Numbered from the stretch's first letter, positions 17,383-27,219 are shown. The stretch: DNA of 64,000 bases from Microbacterium sp. MYb54 (GCF_002979515.1 NZ_PCPA01000001.1:62001-126000), one strand, 5' to 3'. Made by a program: numbers and translations. Notes: generated by a model not told the origin, from the sequence alone.

Positions 17383-18366
17383 ATGGACATCGAACTGAGT
17401 CTGCTGCGAGGGATCGAGAAGGAGAAGGCGATTCCCTTCGATGAGCTCGTCGCCATCATCGAGCAGGCGATCCTGACCGCGTACTCCAAGCATGTCTCCC
17501 CGGATGGGGTCACACCCGAGGGCGTCCGCGTCGATCTCGACCGCAAGACCGGCCACGTCGCCGTGCTCCAGGTCGTCAAGGACGACGAGGGCGCGATCAT
17601 CGGCGAAGAGGATGCCACACCCGACGACTTCGGTCGGATCGCGGCCTTCGCGGCCAAGCAGGTCATCAGCCAGCGTCTGCGCGACATCGCGGACGACGTG
17701 GTGCTGGGCGATTTCAAGGACAAAGAGGGCGACATCGTCGCCGGTGTGATCCAGCAGGGTCCGAACCCGCGCATGATCCACGTCGATCTCGGCGTCGTCG
17801 AGGCGATCCTGCCCCCCGAGGAGCAGGTGCCCGGTGAGGAGTACACGCACGGCGCGCGTCTGCGCGTGTATGTCACCAGCGTCGCCAAGGGGCTCAAGGG
17901 TCCGCAGATCACGGTGTCCCGCACACATCCAGGGCTCGTCCGGCGACTCTTCGCCCTCGAGGTGCCGGAGATCGCAGCCGGACTCGTGGAGATCGTCGCT
18001 CTTGCTCGTGAAGCCGGACACCGCACCAAGATCGCCGTGCGGGCCAACGACCCGTCGATCAATGCGAAGGGTGCGTGCATCGGTGAACTCGGACGTCGTG
18101 TGCGTGCGGTGACCGAAGAGCTCGCGGGCGAGAAGATCGACATCGTGGACTACGACGCCGACCTCCCGACGTTCGTCGCTCATGCGCTCTCGCCGGCGAA
18201 GGTGACGAGTTCGTTCGTGCTCGATGCGAACACCAAGGCCGTGCGCGCCCTGGTCCCCGACTACCAGCTGTCGCTCGCCATCGGCAAGGAGGGCCAGAAC
18301 GCGCGTCTGGCCGCCAAGCTCACGGGCGCCAAGATCGACATCCAGCCGGACAGCGTCCTCGACTGA
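17383..18366 (+). CDS. nusA: Transcription termination/antitermination factor NusA
   Basis: A 327-residue RNA polymerase-associated factor. Order: NusA N-terminal domain (1-105), S1 domain (about 108-175, KDKEGDIVAGVIQQ), and two KH domains (ANDPSINAKGACIGELGRRVRAV and LAIGKEGQNARLAAKLTGAKIDI). The length is usual for actinobacteria, which lack the E. coli C-terminal repeats. The SD is AGAGAGG. rimP, which normally precedes nusA, is not in this window; the amine oxidase gene occupies that position. ylxR, infB and rbfA follow in the conserved order. Confidence 0.97.
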   Translation: MDIELSLLRGIEKEKAIPFDELVAIIEQAILTAYSKHVSPDGVTPEGVRVDLDRKTGHVAVLQVVKDDEGAIIGEEDATPDDFGRIAAFAAKQVISQRLRDIADDVVLGDFKDKEGDIVAGVIQQGPNPRMIHVDLGVVEAILPPEEQVPGEEYTHGARLRVYVTSVAKGLKGPQITVSRTHPGLVRRLFALEVPEIAAGLVEIVALAREAGHRTKIAVRANDPSINAKGACIGELGRRVRAVTEELAGEKIDIVDYDADLPTFVAHALSPAKVTSSFVLDANTKAVRALVPDYQLSLAIGKEGQNARLAAKLTGAKIDIQPDSVLD

Positions 18367-18427
18367 TCGGCTCCGGCCTTCCGCCGCGCCCGAGTGCGGG
18401 CAAGGCGTGGTGAAACGCAGGTGTAAG

Positions 18428-18682
18428 ATGGAACCCGTACGAACGTGCGTCGGTTGCCGCACGCGTGCTCCCCGCTCCACTCTTCTCAGGGTGGTGAACC
18501 AGAACGACACCCTCATCCCCGATGAGCGCGCTGTTCTGCCGGGGCGTGGCGCGTGGGTGCATCCGACACCTGAATGCATGGAAGCTGCTCTGCGGCGTCG
18601 CGCATTCGGACGGGCACTGCGTGTGACCACTCAGCTGGACACACGGACCTTCGAACAGCACCCACCAAGAAACAAAGGCTGA
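18428..18682 (+). CDS. ylxR: YlxR (RNA-binding, DUF448)
   Basis: An 84-residue basic protein with the family's RTCVGCR motif at residues 5-11, followed by the LLRVV strand and an ARG-rich tail. It is nearly always found between nusA and infB, as here. Structural homology suggests RNA or RNase P contact; function is otherwise loosely defined. The ORF is open further upstream but ATG 18428 gives the standard N-terminus. The sequence TAAGAT overlaps this ATG and could be an internal -10 box. Confidence 0.92.
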   Translation: MEPVRTCVGCRTRAPRSTLLRVVNQNDTLIPDERAVLPGRGAWVHPTPECMEAALRRRAFGRALRVTTQLDTRTFEQHPPRNKG

Positions 18683-18734
18683 ACAGCTATGGAAACAAAG
18701 TGAACGGCTCGAAATGAGACCCGTCCGCGACTAG

Positions 18735-18769
18735 TGGTCTGCCCTGTCTGGGTAGACCAACTCAGACAG
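18735..18769 (+). promoter_or_regulatory. Overlapping alternative hairpins in the infB leader
   Basis: TGGTCT (18735-18740) can pair with AGACCA (18754-18759). CTGTCTG (18744-18750) can pair with CAGACAG (18763-18769), which abuts the SD. The two interleave, so they are mutually exclusive. A six-codon ORF (18714-18734) ends where the first arm begins. Confidence 0.45.
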
Positions 18770-18776
18770 GAGAATT

Positions 18777-21551
18777 GTGGCTGGTAAACCACGCGTACAT
18801 GAGATCGCCGCCGAACTCGGCGTCGACAGCAAGATCGCACTTGCAAAGCTCAAGGAACTCGGCGAGTTCGTCAAGAGCCCGTCTTCCACCATCGAACCGC
18901 CGGTTGCGCGCAAGCTGCGCGCGGCGATCGAAGCAGACGGCTCACTGAAGGCCGCGGCTCCGGCAGCGCCCGCAGCGAAGCCCGCTGCGAAGTCGACCAC
19001 CTCGGCTCCCAAGCCCGGTGGCTCGTCGGCACCGACTCCCGGACCCAAGCCGGGTCCGAAGCCTGCACCGGCTCCCGCAGAACCGGCACCGGTCGAGGCT
19101 GCACCCGTCGAGGCCGCACCGGCCGAGAAGGCTCCCGCAGCAGAGGCCTCAGAGGCTTCGGCTGATGCGAAGCCGGCTGACGGCTCAGCTCCCAAGCCGG
19201 GCGCTCCGCGCCCCGGCAACAATCCTTTCTCGACGGCACAGGGCATGGGGCAGCGTCCCGCAGGTCCTCGTCCGGGCAACAACCCCTTCGCCTCGGCGCA
19301 GGGCATGGGACAGCGTCCCAGCCCGACTCCCGGAAACATCCCGCGCCCGCAGGCGCCGCGTCCCGGCGCCCCGCGTCCGGGTGCGCCCCGTCCCGGTTCC
19401 CCCCGTCCCGGCGCCCCGCGCGGCGGTCAGGGTGGTCGTCCCGGTGGCGCTCCCTTCCAGCAGCGTCCAGGCGGCCCCGGTCGTCCCGGTGGTGCTGGCG
19501 GCCCCGGTGGTGCAGGTGGTCCCGGTGCTCGTCCCGGTGGTGGCGGCGGTTTCGCCGGTCGTCCCGGTGGCGGTGGCGGTCGTGGCCGTGGTCCCGGCGG
19601 TGGTACCGCAGGTGCCTTCGGCAAGGGCGGCGGCAAGAGCAAGCAGCGCAAGTCGCGGCGGGCGAAGCGGCAAGAGTTCGAGATGCGGAGTGCTCCGGTC
19701 GTCGGTGGCGTCAACGTCACCCGCGGCAACGGAGAGATCATCCGCATGCGCCGTGGCGCATCTATCGCGGACTTCGCCGACAAGATCGAGACGCTGACCG
19801 GTTACACGGTCCAGCCGGGAACCCTCGTCACCATCCTCTTCAACCTCGGCGAGATGGCCACGGCCACCGAGTCGCTGGATGAGGCGACCTTCGAGGTCCT
19901 CGGTGCCGAGCTCGGCTACAAGATCCAGATGGTCTCGCCCGAGGACGAGGACAAGGAGCTCCTCGAGGGCTTCGGTCTCAACCTCGAGCAGGAGCTCGAG
20001 GAAGAGGACGAGGACGACCTCGAGATCCGTCCGCCGGTCGTCACCGTCATGGGTCACGTCGACCACGGTAAGACCCGTCTCCTCGACGCGATCCGTCAGA
20101 CCAACGTCATCGAGGGTGAAGCCGGTGGCATCACCCAGCACATCGGTGCGTACCAGGTCTGGACCGAGCACGACGGCATCGAGCGCGCCATCACGTTCAT
20201 CGACACCCCGGGTCACGAGGCGTTCACCGCCATGCGTGCCCGTGGTGCGCAGGTGACCGACCTTGCGATCCTCGTGGTCGCGGCCGACGACGGCATCATG
20301 CCGCAGACGGTCGAGGCGCTGAACCACGCCCAGGCGGCGAACGTGCCGATCGTGGTCGCGGTGAACAAGGTCGACAAGCCCGACGCCAACCCGTCGAAGG
20401 TTCGTCAGCAGCTGACCGAATACGGTCTGGTCGCCGAGGAGTTCGGTGGCGACGTCATGTTCGTCGATGTCTCCGCTCGTGCGAACACGGGTATCCAGGA
20501 ACTCCTGGACGCCGTGCTTCTCACTGCCGACGCAGGTCTGGACCTCACCGCCAACCCGAACAAGGCCGCTCGTGGTGTCGCCATCGAGGCGAAGCTCGAC
20601 AAGGGCCGTGGTTCGATCGCGACGGTGCTGATCCAGTCCGGAACGCTCCGGATCGGTGACCCGATCGTTGCAGGTACGGCCTACGGCCGCGTGCGTGCGA
20701 TGGTCGACGAGAACGGCGATGCTGTTCTCGAGGCCTACCCGTCGCGTCCGGTCCAGGTGCAGGGACTCAACTCGGTGCCGCGAGCCGGCGACGTCTTCCT
20801 CGTCACAGAAGAAGACCGTCTGGCGCGTCAGATCGCTGAGAAGCGCGAAGCCGTCGAGCGCAACGCCCAGCTGGCCAAGGCCCGCAAGCGCATCTCGCTC
20901 GAGGACTTCACCCGTGCTCTCCAGGAGGGCAAGGTCGAATCCCTCAACCTCATCATCAAGGGTGACGTCTCCGGTGCCGTCGAGGCGCTCGAGGAATCGC
21001 TCCTCAAGATCGAGGTCGACGACTCGGTGCAGCTGCGCATCATCCACCGCGGTGTCGGTGCGATCACCGAGTCCGATGTGAACCTGGCGACGATCGACAA
21101 CGCGATCATCGTGGGCTTCAACGTCCGCCCCGACACGAAGGCGCGCGAGCGCGCTGCTCGTGAAGGCGTGGACATCCGGTTCTACTCGGTGATCTACAAC
21201 GCCATCGATGAGGTCGAGAGCTCGCTCAAGGGCATGCTCAAGCCGGAGTACGAAGAGGTCCAGTCGGGCGTCGCCGAGATCCGTGAGGTGTTCCGCTCCT
21301 CGAAGTTCGGCAACATCGCCGGTGTCATCGTGCGATCGGGAACGATCACGCGCAACGCCAAGGCTCGCGTCATCCGCGACGGCGTCGTACTGGCCGATGG
21401 TCTCGCCATCGAGTCGCTGCGTCGCTTCAAGGACGATGTCACCGAGGTCCGTACCGATTACGAGGCCGGTATCGGTCTCGGAAAGTACAACGACATCCAG
21501 ATCGGTGATGAGATCGAGACGACCGAGCTCATCGAGAAGCCTCGCGGCTGA
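18777..21551 (+). CDS. infB: Translation initiation factor IF-2
   Basis: A 924-residue GTPase that brings initiator tRNA to the 30S subunit. An IF2 N-terminal module (1-50) is followed by a long low-complexity linker (about 60-300), first Ala/Pro, then Pro/Arg/Gly, with a duplicated RPGNNPF...AQGMGQRP unit near 145-180. The G domain starts with GHVDHGKT (426-433), then DTPGHEAF and NKVDKPD. Domains II-IV follow to [13 protein letters not shown]. The start is GTG with AGGAGA. Linker expansion of this kind is usual in actinobacteria. Confidence 0.98.
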   Translation: MAGKPRVHEIAAELGVDSKIALAKLKELGEFVKSPSSTIEPPVARKLRAAIEADGSLKAAAPAAPAAKPAAKSTTSAPKPGGSSAPTPGPKPGPKPAPAPAEPAPVEAAPVEAAPAEKAPAAEASEASADAKPADGSAPKPGAPRPGNNPFSTAQGMGQRPAGPRPGNNPFASAQGMGQRPSPTPGNIPRPQAPRPGAPRPGAPRPGSPRPGAPRGGQGGRPGGAPFQQRPGGPGRPGGAGGPGGAGGPGARPGGGGGFAGRPGGGGGRGRGPGGGTAGAFGKGGGKSKQRKSRRAKRQEFEMRSAPVVGGVNVTRGNGEIIRMRRGASIADFADKIETLTGYTVQPGTLVTILFNLGEMATATESLDEATFEVLGAELGYKIQMVSPEDEDKELLEGFGLNLEQELEEEDEDDLEIRPPVVTVMGHVDHGKTRLLDAIRQTNVIEGEAGGITQHIGAYQVWTEHDGIERAITFIDTPGHEAFTAMRARGAQVTDLAILVVAADDGIMPQTVEALNHAQAANVPIVVAVNKVDKPDANPSKVRQQLTEYGLVAEEFGGDVMFVDVSARANTGIQELLDAVLLTADAGLDLTANPNKAARGVAIEAKLDKGRGSIATVLIQSGTLRIGDPIVAGTAYGRVRAMVDENGDAVLEAYPSRPVQVQGLNSVPRAGDVFLVTEEDRLARQIAEKREAVERNAQLAKARKRISLEDFTRALQEGKVESLNLIIKGDVSGAVEALEESLLKIEVDDSVQLRIIHRGVGAITESDVNLATIDNAIIVGFNVRPDTKARERAAREGVDIRFYSVIYNAIDEVESSLKGMLKPEYEEVQSGVAEIREVFRSSKFGNIAGVIVRSGTITRNAKARVIRDGVVLADGLAIESLRRFKDDVTEVRTDYEAGIGLGKYNDIQIGDEIETTELIEKPRG

Positions 21552-21569
21552 TCAATTCGAAACACCTTC

Positions 21570-21617
21570 GGGCGTCCTTCGCTCCCGCTCCTCGGAGCGT
21601 GGAGAGGAAGGACGCCC
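21570..21617 (+). terminator. Hairpin between infB and rbfA
   Basis: Eleven-bp arms (GGGCGTCCTTC) enclose a second CGCTCC/GGAGCG hairpin. There is no T-tract, so it may be a partial terminator or an RNA processing site within the operon. Confidence 0.6.
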
Positions 21618-21644
21618 TGAGGTTTCCTGGACAGGGAGAGAACA

Positions 21645-22070
21645 ATGGCAGGCGAACGACAGGCTCGTCTCGCGGATCGCATCCGCGTGATCCTCGCCGA
21701 GCGACTGGAGAAGGGGCTGCGTGACCCGCGCCTCGGCTTCGTGACCATCACCGACGTCCGCGTGAGCGGAGACCTCCAGCATGCATCCGTGTTCTACACG
21801 GTGCTGGGCACGGAGGAGGAGCGCATCGCCAGCGGCGCCGCGCTCACGTCGGCTACGGGCATGCTGCGGAGTGAGGTCGGACGACAGCTCAGCACCAGGT
21901 TGGTGCCGACGCTCGAGTTCATCCCGGATGCTCTTCCGGAGAACGCCGACCACATCGGCGCGCTGCTCCGCGAGGCGCAGCAGCGTGATGCCGACGTGGC
22001 GAAGCTCGCATCCTCGGCGTCGCACGCCGGCGATGCGGACCCGTACCGCACGGACGACGACTCGGAGTGA
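21645..22070 (+). CDS. rbfA: Ribosome-binding factor A
   Basis: A 141-residue KH-fold factor that binds the 30S subunit during 16S maturation. Typical segments are RLADRIRVILAERLEKGLRDPRLGFVTITDVRVSGDLQHA and a RLVPTLEFIPD strand; an acidic tail ends in TDDDSE. The SD is AGGGAGA. truB, which normally follows, is displaced 3.9 kb downstream behind a regulator, mutY and a lipoprotein gene. Confidence 0.96.
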   Translation: MAGERQARLADRIRVILAERLEKGLRDPRLGFVTITDVRVSGDLQHASVFYTVLGTEEERIASGAALTSATGMLRSEVGRQLSTRLVPTLEFIPDALPENADHIGALLREAQQRDADVAKLASSASHAGDADPYRTDDDSE

Positions 22071-22090
22071 GCGCCGTTTGATACGCTCGG

Positions 22091-22115
22091 CTTCGCGGGA
22101 GCGCCTCCCGCGAAG
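22091..22115 (+). terminator. Perfect hairpin after rbfA
   Basis: CTTCGCGGGAG and its complement pair around a 3-base loop, 20 bp after the rbfA stop. There is no T-tract. It could also fold in the 5' leader of the LuxR gene. Confidence 0.65.
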
Positions 22116-22157
22116 CTGAGGGGGATCGGCATCGAGGGTACGAGTACGTCTGGGGCC

Positions 22158-24311
22158 TTGTTCATAGCGCCCGCAGCCGTCGGTCTGATCCTCGATGAAC
22201 TCCTCGATCTTGATCTCGGCTGTGCGCCGCACGTCGTCGCCAGGCTCGCTGCCGATCTGAACTCGGACCCGACGACGATCCGTGAGGTCGTCGCGCGGTT
22301 GACGCCGACCCAGCGACATGGTCTGGGTCCGCTGCCGGTCCCGTTGCCCTTCGTGCCGGCGATCGCACGGCGATTCGAGGGGGTGCAACTCGACCCTCGC
22401 GATCGGGAGCTGCTCCTGGCCCTCTCGGTGTGCCTGGATGACGCTCTCGATCCGATCCTCGAATTCGACGGGCGATCAGCCGCCGAGATCGCCGCGTCCG
22501 CGGTCGGCAGCCGCCTCGTACTGCATGCCGGTCGAGTGCGTTTCGTCGATGCCCGGCTGTCGATCTGGGTGCGGGCGACCACCTGCGCCGCGGCCATGTC
22601 GACGGTTCACGAGCGGCTGAGCGCCATCTTCCGACGCCGTTGTGATCGGGTGAGCGCTGACTGGCACAGGGCGCGCGCGTCGCTCGAGGGCGATCCGGAG
22701 GCTGCGCCCGAACTCACGCACATCGCTCGGCAGCTGACCGAGGCAGGATATCCGGATCGCGCGCTGCTGCTCGCGCGTGAGGCCGCAGAGCACGCGACGG
22801 GTGCAGACCTGGATGACGCCTTTCTGGTCGCGGGAGCCTCGGCGGTAGGAGCCGGATTCGCTGCCGACGCGGCCACGTGGTTGGGGGGTCTCTACCCACA
22901 CGGTGCGGAGAGCTTTCGACTGCGGGGGCTCGGGGCTCTGCTGGTCGCGCAGGCGTGCCTGCAGGGCGCGGTCCCGGAGGTGGATCCGTGTACGCTGCGT
23001 CCCGCCACGGACGACCAAGAAGACTGGCGCAACTGGACCAGAGCCGCCGCCCTCGCCGCGGTCATGTGCGCCGAGCGCGGGGACCGCCCCAGGATGCGCT
23101 CCTGGCTCGACGCCCTCCGTGATGGTGCCGCCCGGATCGGCGCAGAGCGGGAGCTGAGAGATCCCGTCGTGGCCTTGAGCTGGCTCATCGCGGGGGAGCG
23201 TGACATCGATGAGGTGACCGCGTCGGGCCCCGTGAGCGGAGGAATGCTCCGTACGTTGCGCGCTGCGATGCGCGGAGACATCGATCAGGCGCTGCGTCAG
23301 CTCGCGAACGATGAGTCCGCGATGTCAGGCGAATCCGATCCATTCGTTCCCGGATACGAAAGCAGTCCTGCCGTCCAGGCGTACCGCGCCGTCGTCGAGG
23401 TGCTGCTTCTCGTCTGGCGTGGCGATATCGGGCTGGCACGGGAACGTCTGATCCAAGCTGCGCTCGCGCTGCCGGTCACGATGCCTTTCGCGGGACTGGG
23501 TGTGGTGCTCGCGCGACGCCTCGACCTCGCTGTGCTCGGCGAACTCGGTCCGTTCTCCCGCTCGCTCACGGCCGCGCTCCCGTCAGGAGTGAAGATCGAT
23601 CTCCTCGTCGACCGTGGCATCCGGTCGTTCCTGGCCGGTGCGTTCGACGATGCCGCGGCGACCGTTCGCCTGTGGTCCGATCTGGGATCGCCGCAGACTG
23701 CGATGGCGGTGCCGGGGCTCGATGAGCTCTCGCTCGTTTCGAACGACAGGTCGGCGTCTACGACTTCCATCCAGCCTCCCGACATAGCCCGCGCGCAGCA
23801 GCTGAGGGATCGGATCGCCACGGCAGGCGACGGACGATGGCGTTCGGAGCGCGACGACATCCGTGAGGCTGCGCGGACGCTGAACTCACCGTTCGCGCGG
23901 GCTCGGGTCGAGACGATGCTCGGCACCCAGTATGCGATCCGCGACGATCACCCGTCGGCGCGGATCCATTTCCAGTACGCGGAGCGGTTGTTCGAGCTCG
24001 CGGGTGCGACGGCGTGGGCGCGGGCGATCCGCAGCCGCATCGACCGACTCGATGCGAGAGAGGGGAGCATCGTCCCCACGGTCGATCCACTGGCGGCGTG
24101 CCGTGCTGCCTGGTCGCTCCAGCTCACGGCGCGCGAGCTGGAGGTGGCGATGCAGGCGGTCGGCGGCGCGGCGAACCGCGACATCGGCGAGGCTCTGAAC
24201 GTCTCGGTCCGCACAGTGGAGGTTCACCTCGGACGGGTGTTCGGCAAGCTCGATGTGCGGAGCCGGGTCGAGCTCACGGTGCTCGCCCACCGGACCAATC
24301 AGCACCTCTGA
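22158..24311 (+). CDS. LuxR-family transcriptional regulator, large helical N-terminal part
   Basis: A 717-residue protein ending in a LuxR-type HTH (about 650-712, LTARELEVAMQAVGG...NRDIGEALNVSVRTVEVHLGRVFGKL). The preceding 600 residues are Ala/Leu-rich helices resembling the TPR-like region of large ATPase-LuxR regulators, but no Walker A motif is present; it looks like such a protein without its ATPase domain. The first codon is TTG at 22158, since no ATG or GTG lies between the rbfA stop and it. The target is unknown. It lies within the otherwise conserved rbfA-truB interval. Confidence 0.82.
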   Translation: MFIAPAAVGLILDELLDLDLGCAPHVVARLAADLNSDPTTIREVVARLTPTQRHGLGPLPVPLPFVPAIARRFEGVQLDPRDRELLLALSVCLDDALDPILEFDGRSAAEIAASAVGSRLVLHAGRVRFVDARLSIWVRATTCAAAMSTVHERLSAIFRRRCDRVSADWHRARASLEGDPEAAPELTHIARQLTEAGYPDRALLLAREAAEHATGADLDDAFLVAGASAVGAGFAADAATWLGGLYPHGAESFRLRGLGALLVAQACLQGAVPEVDPCTLRPATDDQEDWRNWTRAAALAAVMCAERGDRPRMRSWLDALRDGAARIGAERELRDPVVALSWLIAGERDIDEVTASGPVSGGMLRTLRAAMRGDIDQALRQLANDESAMSGESDPFVPGYESSPAVQAYRAVVEVLLLVWRGDIGLARERLIQAALALPVTMPFAGLGVVLARRLDLAVLGELGPFSRSLTAALPSGVKIDLLVDRGIRSFLAGAFDDAAATVRLWSDLGSPQTAMAVPGLDELSLVSNDRSASTTSIQPPDIARAQQLRDRIATAGDGRWRSERDDIREAARTLNSPFARARVETMLGTQYAIRDDHPSARIHFQYAERLFELAGATAWARAIRSRIDRLDAREGSIVPTVDPLAACRAAWSLQLTARELEVAMQAVGGAANRDIGEALNVSVRTVEVHLGRVFGKLDVRSRVELTVLAHRTNQHL

Positions 24312-24319
24312 ACCTGAGG

Positions 24320-25216
24320 TCAGCGGGGCAGCGAGAGGGCTTCGCCGTCCGCTTCGGCGAGCCCGTCGGCGATGAGCGAGTCGATCGCCCGATCTCGCTG
24401 CCGCGCGTCCGGCCAGTCGGGGAGCACCGCGACGAGGGGAACTGCGCTCGGCGACGCGCTGCGCAGCAGGCGCAGAACCGCACCGCGAGCCTGACGATCC
24501 GAGCCCTCGTAGGTGGCCTGGCGTCGGCGCTCGTCACCCGTATCGGGCTTGCCGGCGCCCAGCCACGCGCAACTGCCGGCGAGAGGGCACACCTCGCACC
24601 GCGGGGCGCGCGAGGTGCACACCGTGGCGCCGAGCTCCATGGCCGCCGCGTTGAACGCAGCCGCCTCTTCCTCGTCATCCGGCAGCAGCGAGGCCATCAG
24701 ATCGAGGTCCCGGCGCGAAGGCGGCCCGGGTTGGGAACGGCCTGTCACCGCCCTCGCGAGCACCCTCCTGGTGTTCGTGTCGACGACGGGGTGCCGGTCT
24801 CCGTAGGCGAACACCGCGACGGCGCGTGCGGTGTATTCGCCGATGCCGGAGAGCGCGAGCAGGGCATCCACATCACGCGGAACGACCCCGCCATGCCGGT
24901 CGGTGATCTCCACCGCGGCACGGTGCAGCCAGAGGGCGCGTCGGGGGTACCCCAGGTTGGCCCACTGCTGCACCACCTCGGCCGTGGTCGCCGTGGCCAT
25001 CGCGGCAGGTGTCGGCCACCGGTCGAGCCACGCATCCAGGTGCGGAATGACCCGCATGACCGGCGTCTGCTGCAGCATGAACTCGCTCACGAGAACACCC
25101 CAGGCGCCGAATTCGTTATGAAACGCAGACCGGCGCCATGGCAGGTCACGGGCGGTCGCCCGATACCATTTCGACAGGCGCGACGTGATGTCGGAGAGGG
25201 CCTGCGAATCGGGCAT
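24320..25216 (-). CDS. mutY: A/G-specific adenine glycosylase
   Basis: A 298-residue DNA repair glycosylase that removes adenine opposite 8-oxoguanine. The catalytic-glutamate motif SEFMLQQT includes E45; a helix-hairpin-helix LSGIGEYTARAV and VDTNTRRVL follow. The [4Fe-4S] loop has cysteines in CTSRAPRCEVCPLAGSC. The C-terminal NUDIX-like 8-oxoG domain of longer MutY proteins is missing or reduced to about 70 residues. ATG is leaderless behind TAGGCT. It converges within 8 bp on the LuxR gene. Confidence 0.95.
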   Translation of the reverse strand: MPDSQALSDITSRLSKWYRATARDLPWRRSAFHNEFGAWGVLVSEFMLQQTPVMRVIPHLDAWLDRWPTPAAMATATTAEVVQQWANLGYPRRALWLHRAAVEITDRHGGVVPRDVDALLALSGIGEYTARAVAVFAYGDRHPVVDTNTRRVLARAVTGRSQPGPPSRRDLDLMASLLPDDEEEAAAFNAAAMELGATVCTSRAPRCEVCPLAGSCAWLGAGKPDTGDERRRQATYEGSDRQARGAVLRLLRSASPSAVPLVAVLPDWPDARQRDRAIDSLIADGLAEADGEALSLPR

Positions 25217-25222
25217 CGCTCA

Positions 25223-25228
25223 AGCCTA
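25223..25228 (-). promoter_or_regulatory. Leaderless promoter of mutY
   Basis: TAGGCT on the minus strand, six bases before ATG 25216. Confidence 0.6.
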
Positions 25229-25262
25229 CGCGAGCACACATTCGAGACGGGGACACGTATCC

Positions 25263-25916
25263 ATGAACAGCACACGCACGAGCGCCCTTGTCTTCATCAC
25301 GCTCTTCGCCGTCGGCAGCCTGGTCGGCTGTGCAGGACCATCGTCGCCCACGTCGACGCCGAGCAGTGGGCTCTCGCCGAGCGCAACACCGACGAGCACT
25401 CCCACCCCGGCGCCGGAGGCGCGCGTCGAGGACCCGGCGGACCCCGGCACATGGATCATCGACGGGGCCGGCGTTGGTCCCATAGACGTCGGCGGCGATT
25501 TCGCCTCGACACTCGGTGGCCTCACCGGCGCATGGAACAACGACACCGTGAACTGTTCGTGGTCGGCATGGTGGACGGCTGCCGACTCGAGCTACTCCAT
25601 CTCGTTCGTTCGCGGAACGGAAAGCGATACGGCGCCCATTCGTGAGATCTCCGTATATTCCGCAGCCGAGGTTCCGGCCGCGGTCACGGGTCCGCTGACC
25701 GAGGACGGGCTGGGGGTAGGAGCGACCAAGACCGAGGTGCTCGCAGCGTATCCCGACGCGCAGGAGGGGGCGGCGACGATCGGAAGCGACACCTGGATCA
25801 TGCTTCCCGGCGACGCCGCGGCGCACGTCTTCTTCGCTTTCCGGGAAGGCAGCGATACAGCCTGGGACGTCACCGTGACGACGGGCACCGAACCCTCGTA
25901 CGAAGTCTGCGGGTGA
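25263..25916 (+). CDS. Lipoprotein of unknown function
   Basis: A 217-residue exported lipoprotein. The signal peptide ends in the lipobox LVGC with acylated C23. A Ser/Thr/Pro linker (25-50) leads to a globular domain rich in Trp and beta strands (GTWIIDGAGVGPIDVGG, CSWSAWW) with two cysteines that may pair. I do not recognise a specific family. It is divergent from mutY and 44 bp upstream of truB. Confidence 0.8.
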   Translation: MNSTRTSALVFITLFAVGSLVGCAGPSSPTSTPSSGLSPSATPTSTPTPAPEARVEDPADPGTWIIDGAGVGPIDVGGDFASTLGGLTGAWNNDTVNCSWSAWWTAADSSYSISFVRGTESDTAPIREISVYSAAEVPAAVTGPLTEDGLGVGATKTEVLAAYPDAQEGAATIGSDTWIMLPGDAAAHVFFAFREGSDTAWDVTVTTGTEPSYEVCG

Positions 25917-25948
25917 GGCTTGCGACCGGCAGAACGCGTCGTCCTCGG

Positions 25949-25954
25949 TAGGCT
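25949..25954 (+). promoter_or_regulatory. Leaderless promoter of truB
   Basis: TAGGCT, followed by GGGGGG and ATG 25961. Confidence 0.6.
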
Positions 25955-25960
25955 GGGGGG

Positions 25961-26854
25961 ATGGTCTCGCCCGGCATCCTTCTCGTCGACAAGCCCTCAG
26001 GACTGACCAGTCACGACGTCGTCGCCCGCACGCGCCGCGCGTTCGGCACCCGCAAGGTCGGCCATGCCGGAACACTCGATCCGATGGCGACCGGCCTGCT
26101 GGTCATCGGCATCGAGGGGGCGACCAGGCTGCTGACGTACATCGTGGGTGCGGACAAGACCTACGAGGCGACGATTCGTCTCGGCCAGACCACGGGCACC
26201 GACGATGCTGAGGGCGAGACCCTCACAACCGCCGCCCCCGAGGCATGGGATGCCGTCACCGATGACGCGGTGTCGGCGGGGATCGCCGCGCTCACGGGCG
26301 AGATCTCTCAGGTGCCGAGCGCCGTCTCCGCCATCAAGGTCGATGGGCGCCGCGCCTACGACCGCGTGCGAGCCGGAGAAGAGGTCGTGCTCGCCGCGCG
26401 GGACGTCGTCATCTCCCGGTTCGACCTTCTCGAAAGCCGCAGGGTTGCGGGATATCTCGACCTCGACGTCATCGTCGACTGCTCTTCCGGAACCTACATC
26501 CGCTCGCTCGCCCGCGACCTCGGGGCGGCTCTCGGCGTCGGCGGTCACCTGAGTGCGCTGCGGCGAACCAGGGTCGGTCCGTTCGACGTGGCGGATGCTG
26601 TCGGCCTCGATGCGCTCGAAGGCGCGACCACACTGACCCCGGCCGAAGCGGCTGGACGCATTCTTCCGGCGCTGGACATGTCGAGTGACGACGCGCGCGA
26701 CCTCCGCCACGGCAAGCGACTGGGTGGGCAGGCCGCCCGTCTCGAAGGTCCGATGGCTGCGGCGGTCGACCCCGACGGAATCCTGATCGGCATCGTCGAG
26801 AAGCGCGGCGTCGACCTCAAGAGCGCCATGAACATGCCGGGGGTCGAACGATGA
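25961..26854 (+). CDS. truB: tRNA pseudouridine(55) synthase
   Basis: A 297-residue enzyme modifying U55 in the tRNA T-loop. Catalytic D40 lies in GHAGTLDPMATG; KPSGLTSHDVV and the SGTYIRSLARDLG motif are also present, with a C-terminal PUA-like tail. Its stop overlaps the next start by ATGA, so a membrane protein gene is translationally coupled. Having its own promoter fits its separation from rbfA. Confidence 0.97.
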   Translation: MVSPGILLVDKPSGLTSHDVVARTRRAFGTRKVGHAGTLDPMATGLLVIGIEGATRLLTYIVGADKTYEATIRLGQTTGTDDAEGETLTTAAPEAWDAVTDDAVSAGIAALTGEISQVPSAVSAIKVDGRRAYDRVRAGEEVVLAARDVVISRFDLLESRRVAGYLDLDVIVDCSSGTYIRSLARDLGAALGVGGHLSALRRTRVGPFDVADAVGLDALEGATTLTPAEAAGRILPALDMSSDDARDLRHGKRLGGQAARLEGPMAAAVDPDGILIGIVEKRGVDLKSAMNMPGVER

Positions 26855-27219
26855 TCCTCTGGTTCTCGATCGCGCAGATCGCGATCGCCGTCTCCGCCGG
26901 ACTCTTCTGCCTCATCGCAGGTCTGATCGGTCGTCGGCCGAGCGACTTCTCGGTCGGCGCCCTCGCACTGGTCGAGGCTCTGCTCGTGGTTCAGGTGATC
27001 GCCGCGATCATCGCGCCGTTGGCAGGCAACCCTCCGACCGGCGACCTGCTCGAGTACTGGGTCTATCTGATCTCGGCCGTGCTCCTGCCGGTCGGCGCCG
27101 TGCTGTGGGCGCTCATGGAGCGCAGTCGATGGAGCACCGTCATCCTCGGGGTCGCTGCCCTCGCCATCGCGATCATGCTGTGGCGGATGCAGGTCATCTG
27201 GTCCGTCCAGATCGCGTGA
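26851..27219 (+). CDS. Small membrane protein coupled to truB
   Basis: A 122-residue protein with four predicted membrane helices and almost no loops. The family is not recognised. It overlaps truB by 4 bp (ATGA). Its place between truB and ribF is the only functional clue. Confidence 0.8.
   Translation: MILWFSIAQIAIAVSAGLFCLIAGLIGRRPSDFSVGALALVEALLVVQVIAAIIAPLAGNPPTGDLLEYWVYLISAVLLPVGAVLWALMERSRWSTVILGVAALAIAIMLWRMQVIWSVQIA

Noticed and set aside
17253..18143. N-terminal extension of the amine oxidase gene across nusA.
   Set aside because: It is antisense to nusA; the FAD fold and an SD define the start at 17252.
19200..19320. Repeated units in infB that might look like a repeat element.
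   Set aside because: They are a duplicated protein segment in the linker of IF2, not a DNA repeat.
19185..21047. 620-residue Thr-rich ORF opposite infB.
   Set aside because: Its repeats mirror the Gly/Pro/Arg linker codons of infB; no independent signal.
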